Position numbers and translations under genes: made by a program. A DNA stretch of 19,988 nucleotides from the NCBI GenBank assembly GCA_015501585.1, contig JADNRY010000979.1, positions 1 through 19,988 on the forward strand, in the 5' to 3' direction. Source of the stretch: Rhodocollybia butyracea (taxonomy: Eukaryota; Basidiomycota; Agaricomycetes; Agaricales; Omphalotaceae). The notes under the pieces were generated by a model that had not been told where the DNA came from, ran no database searches, and saw only the letters and a list, made by a program, of their open reading frames with translations. Position 1 is the stretch's first letter; each line of letters begins with the position of its first letter. Below, one piece after another: positions 1 through 10,373 of the stretch.

Positions 1-1445
1 AGGAACAATTCAGCTGCAGAACCTTGACTCTGGTCGCGGTGACCGCCTAGATTATTGTTATCTGAATTGCTGCAACCAAAACTCAACCAGTCCAACGCAT
101 ATCGATCAACTTTTTCTCCTGGAAAAAAAGGGGGTTAATGTGATTGCCGGTCTTACAAGCCTTTAAAGCAAAGATGGCTCACGCCAGATTATATGATTTG
201 CCTCTGTAAAAATCTGAAAGATTATAGATTTACCAGACCAGCCAACGACAACCAAGTTGATCCAGACCTTCTTTATGAGCAAAATCACACATGCAAGTCA
301 TTACGATCACGATTGGTCACACCAGTGGGTTGTTCAAACTTATCAATATCCACAATATTGGGTGTAAAGCAAAGCACAGTGTGCCCCGAATCATCTGAGA
401 AGGTGTCGAAGTCCTGATAGCACACCCATTGAATAGAGTAACGGCTAAAATCGAGAACTTAAGGACTTACTTCAACTGAAATCTGTGCCAAGGGAATGCT
501 TGAGCATACTTTGGACAAGTGGGCGAGTGCTGACTGTATCAGAATTCAAATGTTGTACCGTAACTATCTCATTTCTGCGCATAGCTATAGGCACGTAACC
601 GTAATGCCATAAACCTAAGAGCTTTTTCAGCCGATATCACTAGAAAAATTGAATAGTCGAGCGCTCACTGTTCTCAGACCCATGGTCGTGGTTTCTTTCT
701 CCCCTTTCACTAACGCTGCTGCTAGCAGGCGACGAGTGTCTCTACTGTGCGCTGGGTAGTATGTGTTTGCATTGAGCCCAACACTCTAAGACACGTAGAT
801 CTGTGAACAGACATACCTCTTTCATAGATGATATAACGTGCGTCGCTTTGGAATCTGAGGAAGGAATACTCCTATGATGTTGAGGTGATGTCCATTTCTA
901 CCATTCACGAAGCCTTATAAGTTATAAGGGCAATCATCGATCTATGGTGACAGTTACACACACTAGTTGCCTCGAAAATTCAAGTGTGTTTGCGAATAAC
1001 TAGGACCGTCACAACTTGTATCAGCACAAAAACATCTTGACTCGTTGAAGTTACTGTTTATAGCTCACTTGTTTTCACTCCATGGCCCTGAATGTCTGAA
1101 CAAAACACAGACATCGACTTGCAGATCCTCTTTCTCCATGACTGCACTGTTGAAGGTCCAGTTTTTTCGTGGCGCGAACAACCCCAAATTGTGAAATTTA
1201 TGCCTAGGTATTTTCGCAGTGAATATTTGCACAATAATACACCGCGGGAGAGTTATAGTATCACTATTGAAACCTTGCTAGTATCAGAGTTCCAATCTTT
1301 CCAACGGCACAATAGTCAATGAGGAACTTCTGGGGCAAGAATAAGACATAATTACTTTCAGATCCATAGTAAGTATTGTTTGTAAAATGGCGCGGATATG
1401 GTGAATTCACGTGAGCATGAAGAACGAGGCAGGTCCGGGTTGCAT
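1..1445 (-). pseudogene. Family A copy 1 (psiA), decayed, cut by window edge
   Basis: This is a decayed copy of the multi-exon family A found again at 8231-10373 and 13217-15569. Exon for exon alignment by eye works along its whole length. The start equivalent is the ATG at 1445-1443, but after 12 codons there is an in-frame TGA (1409-1407), caused by four missing bases relative to the other copies. The donor of that exon reads GTAATT instead of GTAAGT. The exon near 1100-1230 has compensating one-base gains and losses. The exon near 290-416 loses one base and runs into a stop just before the conserved end CNSLI. Some exons are still clean: 669-751 is 83 nt, in phase, and reads AHSRDTRRLLAAALVKGEKE. 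The 3' end lies left of the window, so its last exon is unknown. The pseudogene call is firm; the function of the family is unknown. Confidence 0.8.
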
Positions 1446-1595
1446 TGTTGGCCTCGACTGAGGTGACGTGATACTTCGTGCTTCGGCCGCAAGAAAGAGC
1501 CAGCGGATATGTCTGGGTCAATAGTGCGTGGAAGGCGGCAAAGACGAAATGAAAAGAGGGAAACACCTGTACAACGTGCGTGCCACAACGTTAAT

Positions 1596-1720
1596 CATTT
1601 AACTGTACAATGTGCCACAACGTGCCCACAACGTGCACTTCACATGAACAGATAAGATAACCATTTAACTGTACAACGTGCCCACAACGTGCACTTCACA
1701 TGAACAGATAACCATTTAAG
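1596..1720. repeat. Tandem repeat, two and a part copies of a 51-66 bp unit
   Basis: The unit starts CATTTAACTGTACAA and ends CATGAACAGATAAC. Copy one is 1596-1661, copy two is 1662-1712, and a third begins at 1713 with CATTTAAG. Copy one carries an additional internal CCACAACGTG and an extra GATAA. A partial related stretch (CCTGTACAACGTGCGTG) precedes it at 1567. The array lies where the upstream flank of psiA stops matching the flank of A2 closely. Confidence 0.8.
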
Positions 1721-1750
1721 TAGTACCGGCGAGAGGCAAGGCCCGCTAGG
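1713..1750. repeat. Short GC-rich dispersed repeat, copy 1
   Basis: The stretch CATTTAAG followed by a CGGC-rich segment and GGCAAGGCCCGCT matches 15647-15681 in the same orientation. Both copies lie just upstream, in the sense of transcription, of a family A gene. They may be the end of a non-autonomous transposon or a conserved promoter-proximal piece of the duplicated unit. No target-site duplication was identified. Confidence 0.5.
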
Positions 1751-1929
1751 AGGTGTCCAAGTAATAAGTTGAAGTCGAGATTGACAGACAGTGCGAAATG
1801 TTTTTCAGTGGAAGAAATCGGATTACAGAAATTGCTAATGCTAACGATTATATATGCCAAGAACGTACACTAACAAGAAATTAACTTGAGATAAACGTAG
1901 AGTGTTCAAGAAAAGCAAACCCGTTGCTT

Positions 1930-2985
1930 TTACAAAGCCGTACTGACTAGACTTGAACGCCGGCTGATGATGGCTATAGATAACCTCTTCCATGTTTTCT
2001 TCAGATCCGGAATCCTCTTCCTCCTATTAATGCGATGTGCTGTGCCCACTGTGCACGCTATGCGAAGACGCAAAACTCGACGTTGCAGACGGTTTGCGTT
2101 CAAGCGCAACGGGAAGCTCCCGGCGGAAGCATCACATACAGGGCAACAATTCCTCCCGCCTCTACAGGATAAGCCACTGCTGCGACCCTCTCAACCCGCA
2201 ACCTTCTCGCCTGTATTCCAAACCTGTACCCGGATTGATCCATGCTCATCATGCTCCTAAACGCCTAAACTCAGAAGCGAGCTTAGGCTTCTCGTTCATG
2301 CTATCTCCAGGATACTCCGGATACGCTGACTCGTCACTGAGGAAACGTTGACAAATACAGGACGAGGATCGTTTATTGTAGGAAGCACGGCTTTTGATTC
2401 CGCACGCCACGAAGTGATAGACCTTTTGGTTTTGGCGGATTCACGGTCAATGAGGTCAACGAACATGTTGAGACATCCAAGGGAAAAGATGAAGAACGCT
2501 GGGACGAGGGTGAATTCATCGACGAGAAGATTTGGGCGCCGGCGGAATATTGGAAGTTCCTAGGGCGCCAGTGATCCGAGGAAAAAGTGGTTGAAGAAGT
2601 AGAGAAGCCAGAAGCATTCGAATACTGGAAAACGAACCGGTATTAGAAAGAGATAACTTTCTGTCCAAGTCGAGTAACTCACGGATGAGGAGAAAAATGA
2701 TCAACAAACTCGCAGCTACAGACAGAATATCCCAGCTGGCTGATTCAAAACGGTACTTCCACTGCACCGCAGACATCTGTCAGTACGAGCAGGTTAAGAA
2801 CTTCAGTGAAAACTCACACAATAATCCATATTCATAGAGTAGCACCCATTGTAGCATTCTTCCCCTTATAGTATACGCCTTATAAAAACTGACAGCCTTG
2901 ATACACGTAACCACAGCCTCCAACCTCGATGTTACTTGAGAACACGAATATCATCGTAATGATGCTAGTACGCGGACGACGCCTC
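1930..2985 (-). pseudogene. Decayed DUF7598-like four-pass membrane protein (psiB)
   Basis: This is a degenerate copy of B2 (11296-12483), matching it at the base level from the stop-codon equivalent (1930-1932) to the middle of exon 2. Similarity continues into the 3' flank (about 1780-1930 against 11150-11295). Readable pieces on the minus strand include SVAASLLIIF (second membrane segment of B2) and FPRITGALGTSN (third-segment region), but they fall in different frames with stops between them. The first exon and start codon of B2 have no counterpart: the match ends near 2985, inside the equivalent of exon 2. Loss of the start, several indels and shifted splice sites make it a pseudogene. 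It sits upstream of psiA just as B2 sits upstream of A2, so the pair was duplicated together. Confidence 0.8.
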
Positions 2986-3592
2986 GTATAAGGTGTGTTC
3001 AGAACTGAACTTGGCATTGAGCAACCGTGTCAGCAGATGGTCGAGCTTTGAAGATGACTGGAAACGCCCGATTACCGAAAGTGCGAGCCGACAAGGAGAT
3101 TTTTGAGTACCATTTCGGTATTGAACGTTAGATATTGAGCGTATGGGCCAGGCTTGAACAGATGCTTTCGGAGAAAATCAAAGTGTCATAGAAGACGGTG
3201 GGTGGCGGAGTGGTATTGGTTAAAGAATATTTGAGATGGACGTTGTTAGACGCCGCGGTGACTAGATACAAGTACAAGGAATGAAAAAGTTATATGTCTT
3301 GACTGGCCTGTATATCGATATCCAATATTCGCGCTCAGCGCCAGCTTTCGCATCACATTTCGCATACAGCTAGATTTTCAACATTTAATCGATAATCTTT
3401 GGTTGCCGAGGCATACTGGAACTTGTCGAGAATCGAACGATTTCATGGTCGAAGTAACAAGTCAAGTTGACACCGAAATTGAGTCAGCCATCATGCGATC
3501 ACGCGTCAAGTCGTCTAAAAAGGCAATGTTTTTCAGCACAGTGAATCTGATGACTGGATTACAGTTGTATCGTACACAAAACATTCGACGAG
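2986..3592. other. Spacer without recognised genes
   Basis: No convincing exon, RNA gene or repeat was found. Short open frames are present on both strands, but none joins to another with plausible splice sites or resembles a family I know. Confidence 0.5.
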
Positions 3593-3940
3593 TTGCGTAA
3601 TATAATAAGAAATCTAGAAGCAGCAATGCAAGCAAGCCTTACGCACAAGGATCTCAGTCAAGACGATTTCAGCAACCAACAACCTGCCCAAAAATCTGCC
3701 ACCACTCCTCTCAGCTGCGTTTCATCCAAAGTTCCTTCCGAGCTCGAGCACAAGGAGTTCAATAACCTAGCCCCGTCTCCTCCGGACCCCCTTCCTAACA
3801 CAACAGCGCAAGTTTCTCCACCCCACCTAGTGGATTGTTCATATACATGTCGAACATTGAAAGATTTAGAGACATCCATATCCGTGTCGGTGTCGTGGTT
3901 CATGCAGCAGTCTCAAGATGGTTGTATCTGGGACCGGTGA
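3593..3940 (+). CDS. Possible small open reading frame, unknown
   Basis: An ATG-initiated frame of 115 codons is rich in Ser, Pro, Gln and Thr, with a stretch reading APSPPDPLPNTTAQVSPP. It has no signal peptide, membrane segment or motif that I recognise. A frame on the opposite strand (3866-4267, 133 codons) overlaps its end, and a frame at 4098-4325 follows it. Sequence alone does not tell which, if any, is coding. It could be a linker exon of a larger decayed gene. Treat it as a candidate only. Confidence 0.2.
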   Translation: MRNIIRNLEAAMQASLTHKDLSQDDFSNQQPAQKSATTPLSCVSSKVPSELEHKEFNNLAPSPPDPLPNTTAQVSPPHLVDCSYTCRTLKDLETSISVSVSWFMQQSQDGCIWDR

Positions 3941-4398
3941 ATGACTGCGTGCTACGCAAGGCCCACTCACAGCATCCAAACAGTAAGGAAAAGGGGCAGC
4001 GGCGACTGAGATCCACAAGGAAATGAGTATTTCGCGGGCTTGTAAAAGATGGTGGTAGTCGCTAGGCGAGAGCATAGCATTCGAGACACCAGAGCTGGTG
4101 CTTACAGACGTGCCCTTCTGTCCAAAGCAATCAGTTCGTACGAGCTCATATAGTGCTCGCTTCGGGAAACTTCCAGAACCGCATTCACGAGCGACCGACA
4201 CGACAGTAGTTGCTTCATCGGGGGATAACCGCGTGGAGAAATCTGTCGTGCAGGAGCTGTGCGACAAAGGTTCTAGTTTAGCCCCTCTTTTTGAGAAGAC
4301 CTATCGCCCAATTCTTGGAAAGTAAACTGAAGCCCAGAGGATTGAAATGAGAACAGCAGAGTCCGGTGGGGTGTCGAGGTAAGTCTTGTATAGCGTCA
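3941..4398. other. Stretch with overlapping uninterpreted frames
   Basis: A 133-codon minus-strand frame (3866-4267) contains a plausible-looking segment near its middle, LSPSDYHHLLQAREILISLW, ending in a hydrophobic run. A 75-codon plus-strand frame (4098-4325) overlaps it. Neither has recognisable domains. The minus-strand frame could be an exon of the same decayed gene as 4399-4735, but no splice chain could be built. Confidence 0.25.
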
Positions 4399-4735
4399 TC
4401 AGTAATGTAGGTAGTATTGAGAATTTGCGAGGAGGGAATAAACACACCTAGGGTCTTTTACCGCAATCAATAAACTGATGAAATCGGGCTCCTCGACTAC
4501 CCCATCTAGAATATATACCGGAAGCTCTTGACTCACCTCATCTGGACCCTCCTCAAAGCGTTCCTTGAATCAGACTCCACGTTCTGCCAATACGATACAT
4601 AACATCGATCAAAAGAATAGTAGGACATTCGAAACTCACCATTCCGTGTAGCTTAAACTGCATCACACCTAGCCGAACTATCCAAGTACTGGAGTGATTG
4701 AATGAATCGTGAAAATGATATTTGAGATGATCCAA
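4399..4735 (-). pseudogene. Fragment of an unknown minus-strand gene
   Basis: A stop-bounded frame of 56 residues (4569-4399) reads FKERFEEGPDEVSQELPVY and continues ILDGVVEEPDFISLLIAV, which looks like real protein. Its 5' side is blocked by a TGA. An upstream segment (4735-4637) reads HLKYHFHDSFNHSSTW and ends at a good donor, ATG followed by GTGAGT. An acceptor, TTGGCAG, follows at the expected spacing, but joining them puts the downstream part in the wrong frame unless one base is missing near 4570. I therefore read it as a decayed gene fragment. The family is not recognised. Confidence 0.35.
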
Positions 4736-4947
4736 CGGCGATGGAGAGTGTAGTAGTTCGGCTATTTGGATCGAGTGAGTCCTTCGACTTGAACCGCTGG
4801 TTCACCCACGGTTAAGCTTCAAATTCAATTGTGTGCCCGGTCCAGGCCATCTAATGCACACAACGCGGAAGACAAGCTTTAGTTCACCATCTGTTGACAT
4901 TGAAGAGTAACATAAGCAGTTGATTCTTGCTCACTTCATTTATGTGC

Positions 4948-5640
4948 TCATTTTTCTTCGCTGTCCTTGGTCTCTGGGTCCGAATCAACATCAATGACCA
5001 TATTCTTGCCTTCTTTATGGCCAGCGAGTGCGTTAGGATAAATGGAGGAATTTTTCTGTTTTTCTTCAGCGATGATTTGTGAGCTTCTTCAACCCGCCTA
5101 CCTTGCCCGTGTACTTAATTCCGTTGATTCGATAGGAGATGGTTGTACTAGTAACCAATGCCACAGACTTAAACCACGCTGCCTCTATTAGGTATTGTCA
5201 GCTGGGAACATACAAACCTAGGATCCAGAAATTTGTCTGAGGGCTTGCTGAGGGCGTACTAACGCGTAGAGTTCAGTTTCCATAGCCCGGTAACCAAGCC
5301 CATAGGAGGCTGATGTTGCTAGACAAGAAACCTCGCTAGTTTCTTGTTTATTTAAATGCCAACCCCTAGAGGGGACTGCTTTAGGCCTACGGTTTCCGTT
5401 GCTGGCCTGGTTGAAACATTAAATATTGAACAGCTGGAATCAGGCAAAAGTAGTTGCAAACTCACCTTTCTGTGCAGACCATATGCAAAGGGGTTGAACA
5501 TATGTGGTTTCCGCCATGCCATGCTCCGTTAGGGGTCAATGGAATCCATGGTGACAGTAACAAGTTGTCTGATTCGCTCAAAAAAGGAAATAGTTGACTT
5601 TGTACATCTAAGTATCTCATTTCCTCACAACTTTGTGCCG
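4948..5640 (-). pseudogene. Unknown agaric-type gene, probably decayed (gene E)
   Basis: Several minus-strand segments join into protein-like sequence. An upstream segment ends HMFNPFAYGLHRK at a GTGAGT donor (about 5485-5475). An acceptor TTTCAACCAG leads into a long open segment containing GYRAMETELYALVRPQQALR (about 5415-5222). A further segment reads EAAWFKSVALVTSTTISYRI (about 5180-5090). The C-terminal part ends KNMVIDVDSDPETKDSEEK at the stop 4950-4948. Between the last two segments (about 5070-5085) the frame shifts by one base with no room for an intron. The 5' end and one splice junction are undefined. A partial degraded relative lies at 7440-7830. The family name and function are unknown to me, and the acidic tail suggests a soluble protein. 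Confidence 0.45.
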
Positions 5641-5908
5641 GAATGATCTTTGAGCCATGCCGGGTAGTTTTTATTTCCTGCCTTCAACTTTCCTACTACA
5701 TATCACCACAATTGAGCAATTCTCCTGTTATTCTCCTGTTATTCTCGTAATTATGACTTGCGAGACTTCCATCCATCTAACATAAGTTATAGTTAATGAA
5801 ACAACCACATGGATTTGTTGATCACTGATTCAATGAAGAACTCCGTCTTATCATCGCTGTTGAACCAGTTACCGAAAAACGTGGATTTTTCTTGTTTTGT
5901 TTCTCCAG

Positions 5909-7093
5909 ATCACAGCAGTTCGACTTCAAGCGGTCAATCGCTCAATTGACGATACGTTCGGTGACTCTGTCACTGGACAGAAGCCAGTCTTCTTACCTAC
6001 AACTGCTTGGGCAAACCAAAATTGTACGGGTTGTTCTATCCAACCCCAATCTCCGATGCATTTGATGGTACGTATACCGCAGCAACGTACCACCCTACGA
6101 TGAGCAGTATATCTATAACATTTGACTTCATTGGTGAGCAATCTCCTCTATGCTCGTCTAAAACTGATTCTAGTAACGATTACAGGAACTGCCGTCTATA
6201 TTTTTTTCATTCTCGTGAACAATCCTGCTTCGCAGATTACCGCTACAACTGCTGCTAATTTCACTTTGAATGGCGCGTTGGTTGGCAATTTTACCCACGC
6301 ACCTGATCCTTGCTCCCAGACTTCCAGTTCAATGAAAGCGCGTTGGCGTTTTCAACCTCTGGTTTGGAGAATTCTACCCACCAGATGGTGATCAGTACGT
6401 CTGGTCTTGATGTATCTATTTTTGTAAATTTCGACTATGCTCTGTATACGTGAGCCATTAAAACCTCCTATGCTAGATATTCAGTAGTTGATCTTATCTA
6501 TATTTTCCAGATTCGAAAACGCTGTGGAAACGGAATCGTTAACATCCGAGTCCCAGTCACCCACCTTTGTGACACCGACAGGCTCCTCTCCCCTGTTTGC
6601 CACCAAAGACCGCTCTCCGGTTGGTGCAATTGTCGGAGGTGTAATCGGTGGATTGGCTGCCCTTGGAGCATCTGTGGCGGTACTTTTTTTCCGTTGGCGT
6701 CAATGGTTTCAAGGACTACATCCACCAACTCTCACCTCAGCTACTCTGCCATACCTCAAGCACTCGGACGTTCCTAACCCTCCGCCGGCTGATGCCATAG
6801 CCGAGCCACGGCACCCCTGGCAACCTAAGATACAGGTGAGCTTGAATGAGGAGATTGGGCAGTTGAGAAGCAAGGCTGAGGAGCCTCCTTGTTTACAGTC
6901 ACTGAATTCCCCATCTCGTGCCAATTTACAAGAGGAATTTTCTGCAAGGGGAACAAATACGGCACAACTGCAAGACCAAATTCACATAATGTCTGAGCAG
7001 ATTGCATTGTTACAGGCTGGGCAGAGCTCTGTGTGGGCGCAGGGTCTCAGCAATGAGGCACCACCCCCTTATATTTCTCAGCTACCTAGTTAA
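5909..7093 (+). pseudogene. Mucin-like single-pass membrane protein with two one-base lesions (gene C)
   Basis: The spliced reading is exon 5909-6133, intron 6134-6185, exon 6186-6449, intron 6450-6510, exon 6511-7093. The outer domain begins RSIDDTFGDSVTGQKPVFLP, has a CTGC motif, the stretch GTYTAATYHPTMSSISITFD, and closes with GLDVSIFVNFDYALYT. This layout is common to many agaric cell-surface proteins. A Ser/Thr-rich stem, one membrane segment (GAIVGGVIGGLAALGASVAV), a basic stop-transfer (RWRQ) and a cytosolic tail follow. The tail has a short coiled coil (QLQDQIHIMSEQIALLQAGQ) and a C-terminal PPPY motif. Two one-base deletions break the frame, at about 6050-6055 and 6311-6318, both next to C runs. 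No exon with a start codon and signal peptide was convincing upstream of the acceptor ending at 5908. The role may be in the wall or plasma membrane, which is inference. Confidence 0.7.
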
Positions 7094-7129
7094 AATGTTC
7101 TTCTTGTTTACAAGTACTTGGTATTAGGC

Positions 7130-7350
7130 ATGTGCGGCAAACGGAACTCGAATATCAGATGTGGGTGATCAACGAGAAGATTAAGCCTCAGCTGAGAGGC
7201 AAGGCGAGGGATTGTCCACATTCAACATTGAGTGTCAGTTTGACCTGAAATGAAGAAGCAGAGTCAGTCAGCTGCGTTCTTACGCAGATCTCTGCGTGGG
7301 ACAGAGCCTAAGCAATGACGCACTATCATATGCTCTTTAACCGCTATATA
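7130..7350 (+). pseudogene. Degenerate duplicate of the 3' end of gene C
   Basis: The stretch resembles the coiled-coil end of the preceding gene. GAGAAGATTAAGCCTCAGC and GAGAGGCAAGGC correspond to the segment near 6849-6880, and TCTGCGTGGGACAGAGCCT with AAGCAATGACGCAC corresponds to the segment near 7027-7062. Stops and indels are frequent, so only the origin can be stated. Confidence 0.5.
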
Positions 7351-7439
7351 AAAGGTCGATACATGCTTGCATATGCCGGAAGTAGTCCCAGTAGATTAAC
7401 ACTCGTTGGACTTTTTGCGATTAATTATGTACTTCTTCC

Positions 7440-7830
7440 TATTCTCCATCGTTGGCCTGGTTGTTGAATAACTGGTGAATCAGGAGATTTCTGTTCAAAT
7501 GTTTTCTGGGCGGGCCATCGTCATTACCGACAGGAGTCAAGTGTCGAGTATCGGAAGATGAAGACGAAAGATGAGGACGTTGGATAATATTTTGATCCAC
7601 TACGAACACTTAGTGGATCGAAATATGGCTGCGATAATTTGTGGTTTCCGCCAGCCACATCAAGACGAGGAGGATGAGCAAATGGTAGGTAGAAATGCAG
7701 GTTGAAAGGAGTCTTGAAAGGATCAAATTTTTGAGGATCCAGGAGGCTTTCCTTGTCGTGAAAGTTGTAGTTGGTCAAAGGAATGCACGGCAGCAACAGG
7801 TTGAGTCAAATTCGCTCAAACTATATTACA
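7440..7830 (-). pseudogene. Degenerate partial duplicate of gene E
   Basis: On the minus strand, TTTGAGCGAAT followed by CAACCTGTTGCTG, then GGCGGAAACCACA, then CTGATTCACCAG and CAACCAGGCCA occur in the same order as in gene E near 5580-5395. This copy has about 130 bp more in the middle. The longest frame (7796-7524, 90 codons) has no family signature and probably reflects the extra segment. Confidence 0.45.
7594..7619. repeat. Short inverted repeat (hairpin)
   Basis: GATCCACTA and TAGTGGATC are perfect 9-base arms around the 8-base loop CGAACACT. The flanks extend the pairing partly (TTT against GAAA). It lies in decayed sequence and no function is implied. Confidence 0.6.
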
Positions 7831-7859
7831 ATTTGACCGTCGGCTGAAGGTACCGGTGA

Positions 7860-8010
7860 GTAGTTATGTGGGCTGTTTAGAAGAGTCAGAATCTCCAGAA
7901 TCAAGCCGATAAAAGAACCTACGTATCAGATTGTGTTGGCGTAAAAACAGTCCCACAAAAAAGGCATGTAGATTTGTGCCACTGGGAGATCTACGTCAGG
8001 GTTCAGGAAT
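7860..8010 (-). pseudogene. Remnant of the original last exon of family A, downstream of A2
   Basis: The minus strand here aligns with the last exon and 3' flank of A3 (about 13190-13347). It still shows a CxxC core (CLFCGTVFTPTQ) where A3 has CYFCGADFTTNQ. It has a stop upstream of that core and lies beyond the stop codon of A2, so it is no longer coding. Confidence 0.65.
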
Positions 8011-8517
8011 AAGTAAATTTAATGAGATGAACCTTGAGATGGGCTTGAGATGGACGGAAGACGCGGGAAGTGGAATTTTGGAGAGAGGGCAAGGAAAAGA
8101 AATCAGTGCTGGGTGATGTGAGTGATAGGATAATTATATGCAGGGATAGTCAGATAGAGAACAAGGACGGGAAACAGGAAGGATGAGACGGCCTATACGG
8201 AAACAGAGGGAAAATATTTGGAAAAGATTCTCATGCAACTAATAGCATCACTTCAAGTCTTCCTGGTTGATATTGTTCAAAGGCCGTTTGAACTTCCTCT
8301 GTTGTTCCTAATGATACCATATCACCATCTTCATCTCTGTACCTTACGCGTATTGGTCCATCGGCCCTACGTGGTGCGGAAAGGCGTATCTTTCGACCAA
8401 CTTTCTCAACAAGCTCATCATACTCTATCACCCGAGATACTTGGATGATAAAGATGTCTTCGTGAAAATGGACCTTGACTGTCACAGGCGGTCCAGATGC
8501 AGCTATGACTCTCCGGC
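8011..8517 (-). mobile_element. Inserted segment carrying a PB1 exon and its 3' flank
   Basis: Compared with A3, the A2 locus is colinear up to TTCAGTAGCCA at about 8518 and again from ATTCCTG at about 8010. The 507 bp between have no counterpart in A3. The segment holds the PB1 coding exon part, its stop codon (8233-8231) and a pyrimidine-rich 3' stretch (in the gene sense) down to 8011, as expected for the captured 3' end of another gene. No terminal repeats or poly(A) tract were seen. 'Mobile' here means an acquired segment, not a known transposon. Confidence 0.5.
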
Positions 8518-10373
8518 TGGCTACTGAACATTGAACAGTCAGCCACAAAAGATTTCGGACCAAGGACCAGAGATGACATAAACGTACGGAGACTTTCTTC
8601 GATAGTGATGACCGTACCACACAAGAGACATCTTTCATTGAGTGATGGCTCCCGAAACACCACAACTGTATTTTTGAAGGCATCAGGAGTAAATGTAACC
8701 TCTTCGCGGCAATATCCTTTACATTTATGGCTGGTGATGCCCTTCCCCAAGCGACGAGGAAGCTCAGGGACTGATGAGCTTGCATCAAAAGGAGAGTCAA
8801 GAAGGAAATCCCCATACACCTCTGATATATCTGACAAAGGCAAATCCGGTGACTCAATGGACGTCCATATAAGCTCACGTCGAGGTTGGGTCGTAGATTC
8901 CCAGTCACTTTCTGATGCTTGAGACAATTTGACTGCAGAACCTTGACTTTGATTGCGGTGACCACGGTGACCACCCGGATGATTATGAGCCGAACTGGTG
9001 ATCGCCCAGGCAGTTGTATTATGTCGGTCAAGTTTTTCTCCTGGAAAGAGGGAGGTTAATATGACCATTTGTCTTGAAAACCTTTAAAGCTAGCTCACTC
9101 CAGATTGTATGATTTGCCTCCGTAAAAATCTGGAAGGATTATAAGTAGTAAATTTACCAGACCAGCCAATAACGAAACAAAGTAAATCCAGACCTTCCCT
9201 ATGAGAGAATTACACAGGTCCAAGTCATTCCGATTGGGAAGGCCATTGGGGTGTTTGATCATATCAGTATTCACAATAGTTGGTGTAAAGCAAAGCATAG
9301 TGCGCCCCGAATCATCTGAGAAGGCATCGAAGTTCTGATACCACGCCGTCTAATGAACAGTGGCTACGGCTTGCAAAGCTAAGAACTTACTTCAGCTTCA
9401 ATCTGTGCCAAGGAAATGCTTGAGGCTACTTTGGACAAGTAGGCAAGTGCCGACTGTTTCAGAGTGCAAAACCTGTACTGTGACTATCTGATTTCAGACC
9501 ATAACTAGAGGTACATACCGTAATGCCATAAACCTAAGAGCTTTTTTAGCCAATGCTACAAGAAAACATTGAATAGTCTAGCGCCACTCACTGTTCTCAG
9601 ACCCATGATCGTGGTTTCTTTCTCTCCCTTCATTAACGCTGCTGCGAGTAGACGACGAGTGTCTCTACTATGCGCTGGGCACCTGTTTGCAAGCCCGAGA
9701 CTAGGCGCCAAGATTTCCGAACAGACGTACCTCTTTCATAGACGATATAATGTGAATCTGCCTCGGTAGTGGAATTAGGGGATATTCCTATGACGTTGAG
9801 GTGGTGGCCATTTCTACCGTTCACAAAATTATAAGCGCAGCCACGAATCTGTTACCCGGGCTACGCACACTAGTCCCCTTGAAAATTCAAGTGTGTCCGC
9901 GAACAACTACAGTAAATATCAACACAAAATAACCTTGACCCAAAACTGATGTTCAAGTATAGCTCACTTGTTTCGCTCCACGGCCCTCAAATGTCTGAAC
10001 AAACACAGGCACTGACTCGCCGGATCCCTCTTTCTCCGCGACTGCACTGTTGAATGTCCAGTTTTTTCTTGTGCGAACAACTCCCCAGTTGCGAAGTTTA
10101 TGCCTAGGATACTTTTTGTCAGTGAATACTTGCACAATACATTTGAGAGTTAAATAGTAGTACTCACTACAGAAACACTGCTCGTATCAGAATCCCGATC
10201 TTTCCAAACGCAACAATGATAAATGATAAGATCAGAGGCAATCTGGGGCAAGAATAGGTCGAAGATGATAACTTACTTTCAGATACATAGTAGGCATTGT
10301 TTGTAAAATGGCTATCGGATATAGTGAACCCATGTGAGCCCATGAAGAATGTGTGATCTGAGGCAGGTTGCAT
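8231..10373 (-). CDS. Family A copy 2: kinase-like-fold protein with C-terminal PB1 domain (A2)
   Basis: Hand splicing gives 12 exons on the minus strand: 10373-10277, 10199-10168, 10111-9968, 9906-9869, 9813-9731, 9674-9592, 9540-9519, 9449-9391, 9334-9194, 9129-9099, 9040-8588, 8523-8231. They total 1476 nt, encode 491 residues, and all phases agree. The start ATG is the first in frame after an upstream TGA. Residues 78-204 follow the order of a kinase domain: PVFVQTFEG (beta 3), AKQLFADTLEFSRGLV (helix C), HHLNVIGISP, HYIVYER, helices D and E, then ISLAQIEAENFDAFSDDSGR and CFTP where HRD and DFG would be. No catalytic Lys or Asp motif is visible. Cysteines 350, 354, 381 and 384 may bind metal. 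Residues 408-491 are a PB1 domain of Cdc24 type with the acidic core RYRDEDGDMV. One defect is that the acceptor before exon 8 reads GG (9451-9450) instead of AG. If unspliced, translation stops soon after residue 166. Confidence 0.6.

Noticed and set aside
8605..8922. A 105-codon plus-strand frame
   Set aside because: It is antisense to the long exon 11 of A2, which is conserved in protein sequence with A3.
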